Assembly (NCBI RefSeq): GCF_042654605.1
Contig: NZ_JBHSGT010000063.1
Span: 71,078 to 135,077 of the forward strand
Length of the DNA stretch: 64,000 nucleotides
Origin: Enterococcus_I eurekensis
Lineage (GTDB): Bacteria; Bacillota; Bacilli; Lactobacillales; Enterococcaceae
Direction of reading: 5' to 3'
Position 1 is the first letter of the stretch. Every line of letters begins with the position of its first letter. Shown in pieces: positions 35,936 through 45,411 of this stretch. Below the pieces are notes generated by a model that saw nothing but the letters and a program-made list of their open reading frames with translations, did not search any database and was not told the origin of the DNA. A program made the position numbers and the translations under genes.

Positions 35936-37592
35936 AAGTGGACAGGGAAATATAATAAGCTTTCTTAAGACTATCTGTCGATTTTTGGCAGGTAGTTTTT
36001 TACTTTCTATTTGTTGAATGAAGAATCGCACTTTCTCCACCAAACAACGATGGATTTTAAACCACTGACAATAACTGTTGATGCACTTGTAAAGGTGCCA
36101 TGGAATTTAGACAACGCTGATATCGACCATGATTGTAATAGTGTATGTATTTTTCAATCATGGAGACAAGACTTTCTCGGCTTGTAAACTGACGACGATA
36201 ATACTTTTCTCGTTTTAACATCCCCAAAAACCCTTCCATTGGGCCGTTATCAATGCACTTTGCTACGCGAGACATACTTTGCCACATACCGAAATTTTTA
36301 AGTCGTTGATTTATTTGCTTGCTCGTGTACTGAAAACCACGGTCACTATGAAACAACGGGTGCGCATTCGGCTCCTTGTGTACCACTTCATCAAAGGTAT
36401 CAAAAACTAATTTATTATCATTTCGATCACTAACGACAAAGGAAACAATCCGATGATTGGCTAAATCTAAACTGGCACTAAGATAGAGCTTTTTTACTTG
36501 ATTGCTTTCGAAATATTTGAATTCACTCACATCTGTTAACCATTTTTCATTCGGATGATCTGCATGGAAGTTGCAATTTAAGTATTTTTTGGCGATAGAA
36601 TAAGGGATTTTCGCACTCTTTGTAATCCCATGGGGCGGTGTTTTACAGTTGATTTGATTTGTCTCATACGACAAATTCTTAGGACTCGCTTATCATTCAC
36701 GTGTAATCCGAAATCCTGAACGAGGTCATCTCGAATTCGCCGGTAACCTTTTTCATCATCTGCTTCATGAATGTATTGAATGAGGTCCGCCAATTGCTCA
36801 TTAAATATTGTTTGCTTTATGCAATTCTTTTATTGCTTGATATTCAAAGAGGTGGCGAGTGAGGTTTAGTTCCACATCCTTTCGAATGCCCTGACTTTTT
36901 TTAAGAGATTATTTTCCATTTCTAATTGTTTAATTCGACGTTCTTGTATAGCTAATTGATCATGCATGGTTCCTTCTGGTGTGCGACTAGGGATAGTCCC
37001 TGCCCGATGTCCACGCCGATCTTGTAGACCAATTTCACCCATGGCCTCATATTTCAAAACCCAATTACGAACTTGTTGGTAGGATACTTGATATTTGATT
37101 GCCATTTGTCCGTAATTACGTTGATTCATTAGACAATCATGCACAATTTCGATTGGTTCTTCAAAAGTTGTTTTTCTTGCTTTACTCATTCGACTTCCAC
37201 CGCTTTCTGATTTGAAGTTTCTATGAGTATTATAACTCTTTAGCCAATCTCGTAGTGGTGAAGTGTCTCTAAGCTTATATTTTTTACTAATTTCTTGTAA
37301 ACTTCCTAAACCATTCAGATAATCATTGACTGCTTTCATTTTCAATTCAACAGGATAATTGGTATTTTTTCTTTTGGCGAACAATCCTGTCGGTCCTTCA
37401 TTTTCATAGATTGTAATCCATCTTTCCATGTTGTACGACTGATCGCTTCCAATTTTGCAAGATAACCGAGACTGTTGTTTCCGTTCAAATAACTTTCCAC
37501 CAACATTAGTAATTTTTCTGGAGCTAACTTTGTTTTTCTTTTAGACATAAAAACTCCCCCTATATTGGACTTTTATATTTCAGTGTCCTATA
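35936..37592 (-). mobile_element. Decayed IS3-family (IS150-like) element
   Basis: Imperfect end repeats are visible: GTGGACAGGGAAATATAA at 35938-35955 and, reversed, AGGACACTGAAATATAA at 37589-37573. Between them lie the broken orfA and orfB. Ends are approximate. Confidence 0.75.
36057..37548 (-). pseudogene. Frameshifted IS3-family transposase orfA/orfB
   Basis: Four consecutive minus-strand pieces make one element. 37342-37548 and 36866-37429 hold the two HTH units of orfA (KLAPEKLLMLVESYLNGNNS; then SLQEISKKYKLRDTSPLRDW and the leucine-zipper-like QLAIQERRIKQLEMENNLLK). 36578-36793 and 36057-36674 hold orfB, with the integrase core in EKWLTDVSEFKYF, HPLFHSDRGFQYTS and CIDNGPMEGFLGMLKRE. 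At least two extra frame breaks beyond the normal orfA/orfB shift inactivate it. Confidence 0.88.
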
Positions 37593-37636
37593 TAGGGGGA
37601 GCATATCATTATTCAAAAAGAAGGTTTTTTACTGTT

Positions 37637-38488
37637 TTATCGTACACAACGAAAGCCCATATTATTACTTGCTGACATGCCCGTGTTGCCATTTCTTGCG
37701 GTGATGCGATAACGATTGCAGTAAGAATCATGGCATAAGAATGAACCACCTTTAATCGCATATGGTGCATCATCAATTGTTTGTAATTTCTGCCAAAATT
37801 CGTTGCCTTGAAGCTGGTTAAAAGCACTTAGAGGGATCCCTCTTGGATTGACGCACCACTCCCAAATATTACCGACAACTTGATACAAGCCATAACCATT
37901 CGGCTCAAATGTTCTAACTGGCGCAGTATTTCCGTAGCCATCTACTAATGTATTTTCAACTGGGAAATTGCCTTGCCAGATGTTGCATTGGTATTGACCG
38001 TCGACTAAAAATTCTTCGCCCCACGGATAACGCTCATATTCCGTACCGCCTTTTGCAGCAACTTCCCACTCGGCTTCAGTTGATAAACGTAAGCCGGCCC
38101 ACTGACAATAAGCAATCGCATCATTGCGTGAGACATGTACAACTGGATGATCCAATCGATTATCAATTGTCGATCCCGGCCCTTCTGGATGTCGCCAATC
38201 GGCACCGTGGACACCTTTCCACCATTTTAGATTAGGCACGATTTGTTTGTATTGCTCATCTAATTCTTGAATAAAATAATCAAAAACAAATGACCAACCA
38301 AATGTTTCTGATTCAGTCACATAACCCGTTGCTGCAACAAATTGTGCGAATTCCTCATTTGTTACAGGTGTTTCGGCAATTTCAAAAGCCTCGAGTGTCA
38401 CTTGGACTTGCGGCCCTTCTAAATCACCAGAAAAACCAACGCCATCATTTGTTCCAATCAAATACTGTCCACCTGGAATCTTAATCAT
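37637..38488 (-). CDS. Formylglycine-generating enzyme (sulfatase-activating, FGE/SUMF1 family)
   Basis: 283 residues, a full FGE domain. The active-site cysteine pair is in GGSFLCHDSYCNRYRITARN (about residues 248-267), matching the catalytic Cys of known FGEs. IPGGQYLIGTNDG at the start, LRLSTEAEWEVAAKGG and NIWEWCVNPRG are family motifs. FGE oxidises the CXPXR cysteine of type I sulfatases to formylglycine, using O2 and copper. The gene overlaps the truncated sulfatase by 4 nt. FGE is rare in Lactobacillales, so acquisition is likely. Its natural client here is broken. Confidence 0.9.
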   Translation of the reverse strand: MIKIPGGQYLIGTNDGVGFSGDLEGPQVQVTLEAFEIAETPVTNEEFAQFVAATGYVTESETFGWSFVFDYFIQELDEQYKQIVPNLKWWKGVHGADWRHPEGPGSTIDNRLDHPVVHVSRNDAIAYCQWAGLRLSTEAEWEVAAKGGTEYERYPWGEEFLVDGQYQCNIWQGNFPVENTLVDGYGNTAPVRTFEPNGYGLYQVVGNIWEWCVNPRGIPLSAFNQLQGNEFWQKLQTIDDAPYAIKGGSFLCHDSYCNRYRITARNGNTGMSASNNMGFRCVR

Positions 38489-39054
38489 ATACTTGTCCTA
38501 CTTTCTTCATCTGTAAGGCTACTTCCATAAGGACGTGCTACCCACGAATTACAATCCAAGCCATCATCGATAATATCAGCTGCCATACCTTTTTTCTCTT
38601 TTAACCAACGTAAATAATCATCACTACCAGTATATTGGGTTAAATGTTTTTTATTTTGGTTCCGATTGGCATGCAAATAGCCATCGTGCAATTCCACATG
38701 ATCAAAGCCCAGTCGATTTCGTTCAGGAAAGACGTGCATTTTACCGATAACTTGCGTTTGATAACCGGCTTCTTTAAAAGTACTACCGAGTGTTTGCTCA
38801 TAATCCCAATAGACACCATCTTCATAACCAACCCGTCCATGATTTTCTTGCGACATACCTGTCATCAGAGCCGCTCTTGCCGGAATACAACTTGGAACTG
38901 CAGCGTAGGCATTATTAAAATTATGGCCTTGTTCTGCCATCATATCTAAATTGGGAGTCGAAATAATTGGGTTCCCGTTTGCTCCCATCGCATCAAAACG
39001 CATTTGATCGACGACCATTAAGACAATATTCGGTTTTTTCGTCATTTGTTTCAC
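38485..39054 (-). pseudogene. Truncated type I sulfatase (N-terminal 189 residues)
   Basis: The N-terminus is a clear sulfatase: NIVLMVVDQMRFDAMG with metal-binding residues, and the formylglycine motif PSCIPARAALMTG (Cys followed by PAR, the CXPXR site), then GKMHVFP. Sulfatases of this type run to about 450-500 residues; this one stops after DEESRTSI, so the second metal-binding region is lost. The stop codon overlaps the FGE start. A deletion removed the rest without harming the FGE frame. Activity is unlikely. Confidence 0.8.
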
Positions 39055-39135
39055 TCCTAACGATTGTTGAGTTTAGCTTAACACCGGATAAAAGCCCTTT
39101 CAATGGAATATCTTAGCTTTTAAAATGCAAAAAAA

Positions 39136-39158
39136 CACTTCGACTAACCGAAGTATTT
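39136..39158 (-). terminator. Small hairpin terminator upstream of the sulfatase gene
   Basis: CACTTCG and CGAAGTA arms around a 6-nt loop, followed on the minus strand by GTTTTTTT. It would block readthrough towards the sulfatase/FGE genes. Confidence 0.5.
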
Positions 39159-39324
39159 ACATATTTGTGCTTCATCAAAAAAAGCAAGCGGATGTAACTG
39201 ACTGGCTACTTTGATCTCTTACTTGGTAACTTGCTAGATAGCCATCGTATATTAGTTATCTTAAACCAATGTTTTTTACTTCTTTAAAATGATAAAAATA
39301 CAGCATTTTTTTGTTTGTTTCACA

Positions 39325-39354
39325 AAAAAGAGCATGGGATTTACCCCATGCTCT
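39325..39354 (-). terminator. Terminator of the symporter/flavoenzyme operon
   Basis: GAGCATGGG and CCCATGCTC arms with TTTTTT following on the minus strand, 13 nt after the symporter stop. Confidence 0.85.
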
Positions 39355-39366
39355 TGACTCATGATT

Positions 39367-40785
39367 TTATTCGTCGTCTGATTTTGCCACCATTGGCGCA
39401 TCGTACATTTCACGGTTAAAGGTGCCATCCCAACGGTCAACAGCAATTGCTGAAACCATTGCACCAGCAACGTTTAACATCGTACGACCCATATCGATAA
39501 TTGGGTCAATCCCAAAAATCGCACCGATACTTGAAATCGTATGACCAAAACCTAGACCATTTAATGTAACGGTCGCAGCTACTGTTGCTGTTCCTGGTAC
39601 GCCGGCAATCCCGATTGAGCCGATTGTTACAACAACAACGACTAAAACGTAGAAAGAGAAGTTTAATTCAGCACCAACAGCGCCGGCAATTAATGTTCCT
39701 AACATTGCTGGGAAAACACCCGCACAACCGTTCATTCCGATTGATGTACCTAATGTTCCCACAAAGTTTGATGTCTCTCCCGACACACCTAAATCTTCTT
39801 GTAATGTTTTCAACGTGTAAGGTAATGTACCCACACTTGAACGTGAAGAAAAGGCGAAGACTAATGTCGTAAATGATTTTTTGTAGAATGTGATTGGGTT
39901 TAATCCCATTGCTAAAAGCATGACGACATAAACGAGTAACATGATAATCACACCTGTGTAAAGTGCTAAGATGAAACCAAGCATGCCGATAATCGCTTGC
40001 ATACCATTTGAAACAATGGTATTTGCAACTAACGCGGTAACACCATAAGGCATTAATTTAATAACGTTTGTTAAAACAGAATTGATGGTTACTTTTAATG
40101 ATTCAAGTAATGTCACAAAAGGAGCCACTTCTGCTGGTTTTTTCTTTTTCAAGAAACGGATTGCACTGGCAAACATCGCTCCAATAATTACGACTGAAAC
40201 GATACTACCATTATCACTCATGACTTGTGTAATATTACTTGGAATCAGTTTTAAGAAAAACTCTGGGAAACTTTGTGCGGCGATATTCCCCATGAAGTCC
40301 GCTTTTGAATCGGTTAAATCAGCGGCAAAGCTCGCACCTTGTAGATTGAATAGTTTTACAACTAAAATACCAACTAATGCTGAAATTGCTGTTGTTCCTA
40401 ATAATGTTGCAAAAGTCCGGCCCGTTAAACTCTTAATACGGTCACCTTCAACATCAACAACCACTTTAATAATCGATAAGAACACGACTGGAACGGCTAA
40501 TAATTGAACTAGTTTCAAGAAACCTGTTCCAACTAATCCAAACCAAACGGAAATTTCTGTTCGTGCATAATCAACAAAAATTGGATTGGAGCTACCAACT
40601 ACATCTAATCCAACCCCTAAAACTAAACCAATGACTAAACCAATAATCATTCGTTGTGAAAAGCTCACTCGTTTATCTTTTAAGACTTTTAAAAATACGA
40701 GTGCCGCGATAAAAAGAATAATAGCAATCAGAGTAAAAAAGTTACTGATTTTTAAGAACTGCGTAAAAAATGGTGAATCAATCAT
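39367..40785 (-). CDS. tcyP: TcyP-type cystine/dicarboxylate:cation symporter
   Basis: 472 residues with about nine membrane segments of the dicarboxylate/amino acid:cation symporter (DAACS) family. The signature AFSSRSSVGTLPYTL (serine-rich HP1 loop) and GTSIGMNGCAGVFPAML (Na+/substrate site) are intact. The long N-terminal TLIAIILFIAALVFLKVLK and the overall spacing match TcyP, the B. subtilis high-affinity L-cystine symporter (463 residues), better than glutamate carriers. It lies 14 nt downstream of a CoA-disulfide reductase-type gene, which supports a thiol/disulfide role. Substrate is inferred. Confidence 0.8.
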   Translation of the reverse strand: MIDSPFFTQFLKISNFFTLIAIILFIAALVFLKVLKDKRVSFSQRMIIGLVIGLVLGVGLDVVGSSNPIFVDYARTEISVWFGLVGTGFLKLVQLLAVPVVFLSIIKVVVDVEGDRIKSLTGRTFATLLGTTAISALVGILVVKLFNLQGASFAADLTDSKADFMGNIAAQSFPEFFLKLIPSNITQVMSDNGSIVSVVIIGAMFASAIRFLKKKKPAEVAPFVTLLESLKVTINSVLTNVIKLMPYGVTALVANTIVSNGMQAIIGMLGFILALYTGVIIMLLVYVVMLLAMGLNPITFYKKSFTTLVFAFSSRSSVGTLPYTLKTLQEDLGVSGETSNFVGTLGTSIGMNGCAGVFPAMLGTLIAGAVGAELNFSFYVLVVVVVTIGSIGIAGVPGTATVAATVTLNGLGFGHTISSIGAIFGIDPIIDMGRTMLNVAGAMVSAIAVDRWDGTFNREMYDAPMVAKSDDE

Positions 40786-40799
40786 TTATTTTCTCCCCT

Positions 40800-42137
40800 T
40801 TATTTAGCCGTATTTGCCGCCACATTAATCGCTTCCCAAGTTGAAGCAAAAGGTGGGGCATACGCATAGTCAACAAACCCTAATTCTTTCGTTGTTAATC
40901 CCGCATGAATCGCGGTTGTTAAGCCCGTTCCACGCAAGACTGTTTCGTTTTTACCAAACATTTGAGCACCATACAAGACATAAGTTTTCGCATCATAAAT
41001 CAATTTGATCATGATTTTTTCTTGAACCGTATAGTAATTAGAATGGTTATTCGTTTCGATGGTTGTTGTTTTGAAATCAAGCCCTAAGTTGTTGGCTTGC
41101 TTTTCGGTCACACCGGTACTAAAGGCTTCGTACTCTCCGGCTTTAATCGCACTTGAGCCCAACGTTCCTGGAAATGCTACGCGTTCTTCCGGATTTTCAA
41201 CCGCAATATTCGTACCAATTAAACGGCCCATCTTATTAGCCATTGTCGCTAATGGTAAATAAATATCACCTGATAAACGATGCGGTACTGTTGCACAATC
41301 GCCTGCTGCAAAGACATCTGGAATCGATGTTTGTCCATAAGCATCGGCAATAATTGCACCATTGCCAAGCATCTCAATTTGGCCAGCTAAGAACTTCGTA
41401 TTTGGTCTAAAACCAATGGCTACAATCACAACATCCGCTGTGTATTCGCCTTTATTGGTTTTCACACTTGTCACACGATCACCGTCAGTCACAAACTGTT
41501 CTGCCCGTTCTTCTAAATGAACTTGTACACCGGCTTCTTCAATTGCCATCGCAAGCCTATCGGAAAACTCTGGATCAAACGGACCGCCCATAATTTTCGT
41601 ATCAGCTTCAACCAATGTCACCTCTTTGCCTTGATGTCTCAATTGTTCTGCAACTTCCACACCAATAAATCCGCCACCAATCACGACCACCTTTTGAATC
41701 TCAGGTAACCGTTCTTTTAATTCTTTCACCGGTTCTGGCTTCGTAATCGTATAAACATTACTTGAATCAATACCAGGAATTGGCGGTACAATCGGTTGCG
41801 CTCCCGTTGCAATCATCAAGCGATCATAACTTTTTGTTTTACTTTCACCACTCTTTAAATCCGTAAAACGAATGATTTTTTGTGTAAAATCAACTTGCGT
41901 TACCTCATGTTCTAGCAATAAGTTGATTCCACTTTTTTCCATTTGTTCCGGTGTCCGTGAAAACATTTCTCCTTGATCATCAAATTGATCACCCAAATAA
42001 TACGGCAAACCACAGGCTCCGAATGAGACGAATGACTCTTTTTCGATGACAGTAATGTTTGCCTCTTTGTTGGTTCTTGAAGCTTTCGCAGCAACACTCA
42101 TGCCTGCCGCAATCCCTCCAATGATAACTATTTCCAT
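40800..42137 (-). CDS. CoA-disulfide reductase-type NAD(P)H flavoenzyme
   Basis: 445 residues from ATG 42137, which follows GGAAGGAGG; the frame extends to 42164 but those codons are the ribosome binding site. The FAD-binding start is VIIGGIAAGMSVAAKASR, the single catalytic Cys is in SFGACGLPYYLGD (about residue 43), NAD(P)-binding is VVIGGGFIGVEVAEQL, and FAADGCATV-type FAAGDCATVPH. One redox-active Cys and no CXXC pattern fit CoA-disulfide reductase, NADH peroxidase or persulfide reductase. Co-transcription with a cystine symporter favours a low-molecular-weight disulfide substrate. There is no rhodanese domain. Confidence 0.82.
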   Translation of the reverse strand: MEIVIIGGIAAGMSVAAKASRTNKEANITVIEKESFVSFGACGLPYYLGDQFDDQGEMFSRTPEQMEKSGINLLLEHEVTQVDFTQKIIRFTDLKSGESKTKSYDRLMIATGAQPIVPPIPGIDSSNVYTITKPEPVKELKERLPEIQKVVVIGGGFIGVEVAEQLRHQGKEVTLVEADTKIMGGPFDPEFSDRLAMAIEEAGVQVHLEERAEQFVTDGDRVTSVKTNKGEYTADVVIVAIGFRPNTKFLAGQIEMLGNGAIIADAYGQTSIPDVFAAGDCATVPHRLSGDIYLPLATMANKMGRLIGTNIAVENPEERVAFPGTLGSSAIKAGEYEAFSTGVTEKQANNLGLDFKTTTIETNNHSNYYTVQEKIMIKLIYDAKTYVLYGAQMFGKNETVLRGTGLTTAIHAGLTTKELGFVDYAYAPPFASTWEAINVAANTAK

Positions 42138-42562
42138 TTGACTTCCTCCTTCCTTATTTAACACTGTCTTAATTGTACCTTTTTTTACTTTTTTTTGGAA
42201 AAGAACGCACTTTTTGTTTCATTTTTTTTCGAAAACGACAAAGAAAACGCTATCATTTCATCTTCCAAAAAATGTCATTGTAACAAGTAATCGTTAAATG
42301 ACACCCAAAACTTACCATTTTATGCAATAGGGGTCAATCGCTTTTTGTGCTTTATCATCTAAATCTTATTTAACTTTTTTTACATTATTCTCTGTAAAAA
42401 AGCAATGAATCCGTTATCATGCTAGGTCATTTTTTGAAAAAAGAGTGAAACTCTTTTTCTTTGAGTGTGATTGACAAGCCCTTTCAAACTATGTTACTTT
42501 GGCGGTAAGTTATTATATATTTTTTCATTTATTAAGAGTATGGACGATTGGGAGGATTTATC
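42138..42562. promoter_or_regulatory. Divergent control region of the flavoenzyme and PLP enzyme genes
   Basis: 425 bases without a gene. On the plus strand TTGACA (42471-42476) is followed after 18 nt by TGTTACTTT, a perfect -35 with a weak extended -10. A small hairpin, AAAAAGAG / CTCTTTTT (about 42439-42457), lies just upstream. No riboswitch of the S-box or T-box type is recognisable. Confidence 0.45.
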
Positions 42563-43696
42563 ATGAAAATGAATACCAAATTATTACATGGATATCCTGT
42601 TATTTGTAAAGACACAGGCGCTTCTTCTATTCCAAAATTTCAAGCATCGACATTTCATCAACCGGACGCATTCCATCACGAAGGTTATAATTATACCCGA
42701 TTTGGAAACCCGACAATTACAGCGGTAGAAGAATGCATTAAAATCCTTGAAGACACGGAATACGGACTGGCTTTTTCTTCTGGCATGGCAGCAATCAATG
42801 CCGTACTATTTTTACTCTCAAAAGGCGATCACCTCTTACTAGCAAAAAACATTTATGGTGGAACCTTTCAAACGATTCAAGAATTTCTTGTTCGTTTTGG
42901 CATTGAATATACGATGGTCGATGAAGCTGACCTGTCGGCTTGGGAAAACGCCATTCAACCGAACACAAAAATGATTTACTTAGAATCCCCTTCAAATCCA
43001 TTATTAACCATTACTGATTTAAAAGCGGTAACAAATATGGCGAAACAACGTGATATTTTAGTCGCCTGTGATAATACCTTTATGACCCCTCTTGGACAAG
43101 AAACCTTACCTTTAGGGATTGATCTTGTTATTCATTCCGGCACAAAGTTTATTAATGGCCATAGCGATGTGATTGCAGGACTTGTTGCAACCAACAATGA
43201 GAGCTTGCATAAACGATTAAAAATTCATCAAAAAGCGCTCGGTGCTGTTCTTTCTGTTGAAGACGGCTGGCTCCTACTTCGCGGTGTGAAAACAATGGGT
43301 TTACGGATGGAGCGTTCAATAGAAAACGCCCAACAAATCGCTGAATTCTTACAAACCAAAAAACAAGTCAAACAAGTCTATTATCCTGGACTTCCGACAC
43401 ATCCTGGTTATGAGATTCATCAAAAACAAGCAAAAAATAATGGCGCAGTCCTCTCTTTTGAATTAGAGTCCCAAGCACAAGTTGAATCCTTACTAAAAAA
43501 TTGTAAAGTACCAATTGTAGCAGTCAGTTTAGGTGGCGTTGAATCAATTCTTTCTTTACCGTGGCTAATGTCACATGCCGCCATTTCTGAAGAAGAACGA
43601 CTAAAAATGGGCGTTACCCCAACCTTAGTCCGATTGTCTTGTGGGATTGAAGACATTGAAGATTTGATTACCGACTTAGATCAGGCGATACAATAA
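42563..43696 (+). CDS. PLP-dependent trans-sulfuration enzyme (cystathionine gamma-lyase/synthase family)
   Basis: 377 residues from ATG 42563 (GGGAGG at 8 nt; the frame extends five codons upstream). The Cys/Met metabolism PLP fold is clear: YNYTRFGNPTITAVEECI, GLAFSSGMAAINAVL, and the PLP lysine in IHSGTKFINGHSDVIAG. SLGGVESILSLPWLMSHA is the conserved substrate loop. Members split or make cystathionine, or release methanethiol from methionine; by-eye motifs do not separate these. Location opposite the symporter/flavoenzyme pair suggests cysteine or methionine turnover. Cytoplasmic homotetramer in relatives. Confidence 0.9.
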   Translation: MKMNTKLLHGYPVICKDTGASSIPKFQASTFHQPDAFHHEGYNYTRFGNPTITAVEECIKILEDTEYGLAFSSGMAAINAVLFLLSKGDHLLLAKNIYGGTFQTIQEFLVRFGIEYTMVDEADLSAWENAIQPNTKMIYLESPSNPLLTITDLKAVTNMAKQRDILVACDNTFMTPLGQETLPLGIDLVIHSGTKFINGHSDVIAGLVATNNESLHKRLKIHQKALGAVLSVEDGWLLLRGVKTMGLRMERSIENAQQIAEFLQTKKQVKQVYYPGLPTHPGYEIHQKQAKNNGAVLSFELESQAQVESLLKNCKVPIVAVSLGGVESILSLPWLMSHAAISEEERLKMGVTPTLVRLSCGIEDIEDLITDLDQAIQ

Positions 43697-43812
43697 AAAA
43701 TTAACAATTAGATGAATCAGTATTTAAAAAAATAAGCCTCGAAGTACGCTATGATTTTCGTCACAGTGTATTCAGGGGCTGATCTTTTTTGGTCCAGTTT
43801 AGTATAAATACC

Positions 43813-43837
43813 TTTTTATTTGTCTTCTTTAATTATA
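43813..43837. repeat. Solitary relic of an IS30 terminal inverted repeat
   Basis: The 25 bases reading TTTTTATTTGTC...AATTATA match the right end of the intact IS30 element (35635-35659) except for three adjacent bases. No transposase is next to it, so it is a footprint of a lost copy or part of a transcript end. Confidence 0.5.
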
Positions 43838-43848
43838 TGAAGTGCGTA

Positions 43849-45216
43849 TTAAAAAATTCTAATCTCTTTAGAAAATTTAAATAGCTCTTCATCCATCAAA
43901 TACTTTTCGACTAGGTCTCGAATGAATCCTGGTTCAAAGATCGCCTCACTATCAGCTACTTTAAGACTAGGATAACCACTACCTCTTTGGAGATAATCAT
44001 CAGTAATGATTAAATAGCTCTTATCATCTTCCAGCAGCTGACCATCTATAGTAATCACACGCGACTCTTCAATAATTTTAACATTTCGACTAAATCCTAG
44101 AGTCCCCAAAACACTTCCCCTAAACCCTGCCCCTTTGCCACTTCTTCTTATATTTTCGTCGTCAAAAGATAAATGAATCGCTTCTCTGAGTTCTTTCCCA
44201 TTAATTTTATATTTTGTTGGATTTAGTTTGGAAGGAAAAGTTTCAATCAAGCTTTTTCTTGAAATAGGATGTACAAGCGCCTTTTCTGCAATACCTGCAT
44301 GCATAATAGCAAGATCGCATTCATAGTGACTCTCCTTCATTAATGCATCGCAAATAAAATTAATTAACTCAGACTGCTTAAAAGCTGTAAATGGTAGTTC
44401 TCGAATATACGATAGTGGTTTAGATAATATTCGATCTGTGGATTTTTCAATTTCACTATATAATTTATCAAATTGTAAATCATTTGATTTCTTTAAATCT
44501 AGCTGAATATTCTCAACTTCAACAAGTTGTCCTTCTATCACTTCTAACGTAATTTTTCCTAACTTTTCACCTTTACCAGATTGGGAATACCCTCTATATG
44601 TTTCAATATCATGAGTATGACCACCCAAACATAAGTCAATTTCAGAAACAGCTTCTAAAATCATCTGATCGATCCCCAGACCACTATGAGAAAGAAGGAT
44701 ACAATAGTCGTACTTTTCTTTTTGCTTTTCTATTTCTTCCTTCAATAACTCTATCGGCTCATGTGTACGAAGTCCGCCCATCATAAAAAACAAATCATAT
44801 GCTTCGTGTAATAAATCTTTACTGTAATATGGGGATAAACCAAGTACCAGCAGTCGTTTACCTGCGCGAATAAAAATCTTTGACGATAAAACACCTTGAA
44901 CAGAAGCATTATTCAAATTTCGTAAATTTGTTGATATTAGTGGAATCCCACTTTCCGTTAGCTTTTCGAGTGCACAACATCCCAAGTCAATTTCATTATT
45001 CCCTATAGCCATTGCATCCAATTGACTATCAACCATTAGTTTCATAGCTGATTTTCCACCATCTGCCTCGACAATAATACTCGATAAGTCAGTGTAGTCT
45101 CCACTATCAAAATACAAATCATTTTTTGTTTTATTTTTTCGAAGATAAGAATTAACTTTCTTAAGATTATTAAAATCACTATGAAAATCATTTGAATGAT
45201 AAATTACTATATTCAT
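43849..45216 (-). CDS. Cytoplasmic UshA/5'-nucleotidase-type metallophosphoesterase
   Basis: 455 residues. The metallophosphatase motifs are present: YHSNDFHSDF, FDSGDYTDLS, IGNNEIDLG (GNHE variant with Asn), LLSHSGLGID and LGGHTHDIE, followed by a 5'-nucleotidase C-terminal domain (TFPSKLNPTKYKINGKELRE, then RGSGYPSL). No signal peptide, so it acts inside the cell, unlike periplasmic UshA; the B. subtilis YunD type has this plan. The usual His of GNHE is replaced by Asn, which may change metal binding. Substrate unknown: UMP, UDP-sugars or NAD-like nucleotides in relatives. Confidence 0.85.
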   Translation of the reverse strand: MNIVIYHSNDFHSDFNNLKKVNSYLRKNKTKNDLYFDSGDYTDLSSIIVEADGGKSAMKLMVDSQLDAMAIGNNEIDLGCCALEKLTESGIPLISTNLRNLNNASVQGVLSSKIFIRAGKRLLVLGLSPYYSKDLLHEAYDLFFMMGGLRTHEPIELLKEEIEKQKEKYDYCILLSHSGLGIDQMILEAVSEIDLCLGGHTHDIETYRGYSQSGKGEKLGKITLEVIEGQLVEVENIQLDLKKSNDLQFDKLYSEIEKSTDRILSKPLSYIRELPFTAFKQSELINFICDALMKESHYECDLAIMHAGIAEKALVHPISRKSLIETFPSKLNPTKYKINGKELREAIHLSFDDENIRRSGKGAGFRGSVLGTLGFSRNVKIIEESRVITIDGQLLEDDKSYLIITDDYLQRGSGYPSLKVADSEAIFEPGFIRDLVEKYLMDEELFKFSKEIRIF

Positions 45217-45329
45217 ATCTAAACCTCCTCACTATTAATTGTATTTTAACATAACGTATTATCTTTTACTTTGATTGGTTTAACAATCCAATTTGAAAAT
45301 ATTTGACGACTTCAATTTCTGACAAAAAA

Positions 45330-45362
45330 CTCCAAAGTTAGATAGATTTTCTAACTTTGGAG
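45330..45362 (-). terminator. Terminator of the menA-ndh operon
   Basis: CTCCAAAGTTAG and CTAACTTTGGAG pair perfectly, and TTTTTTG follows on the minus strand, 50 nt after ndh. Confidence 0.88.
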
Positions 45363-45411
45363 AAACATATTTACTTATTATTAACCATTAAACACTTTTG
45401 ATATAAGCTTT

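Larger units (their letters stand above)
39055..39366. other. Intergenic region between sulfatase and the symporter
   Basis: 312 bases without a gene. It holds two minus-strand hairpin terminators (39136-39158 and 39325-39354) and otherwise AT-rich sequence. The sulfatase start has a weak ribosome binding site (AGGAG), and no clear promoter is visible. Confidence 0.6.

Noticed and set aside
42165..42547. SAM or T-box riboswitch before the trans-sulfuration gene
   Set aside because: Neither the S-box core nor a T-box sequence is present.
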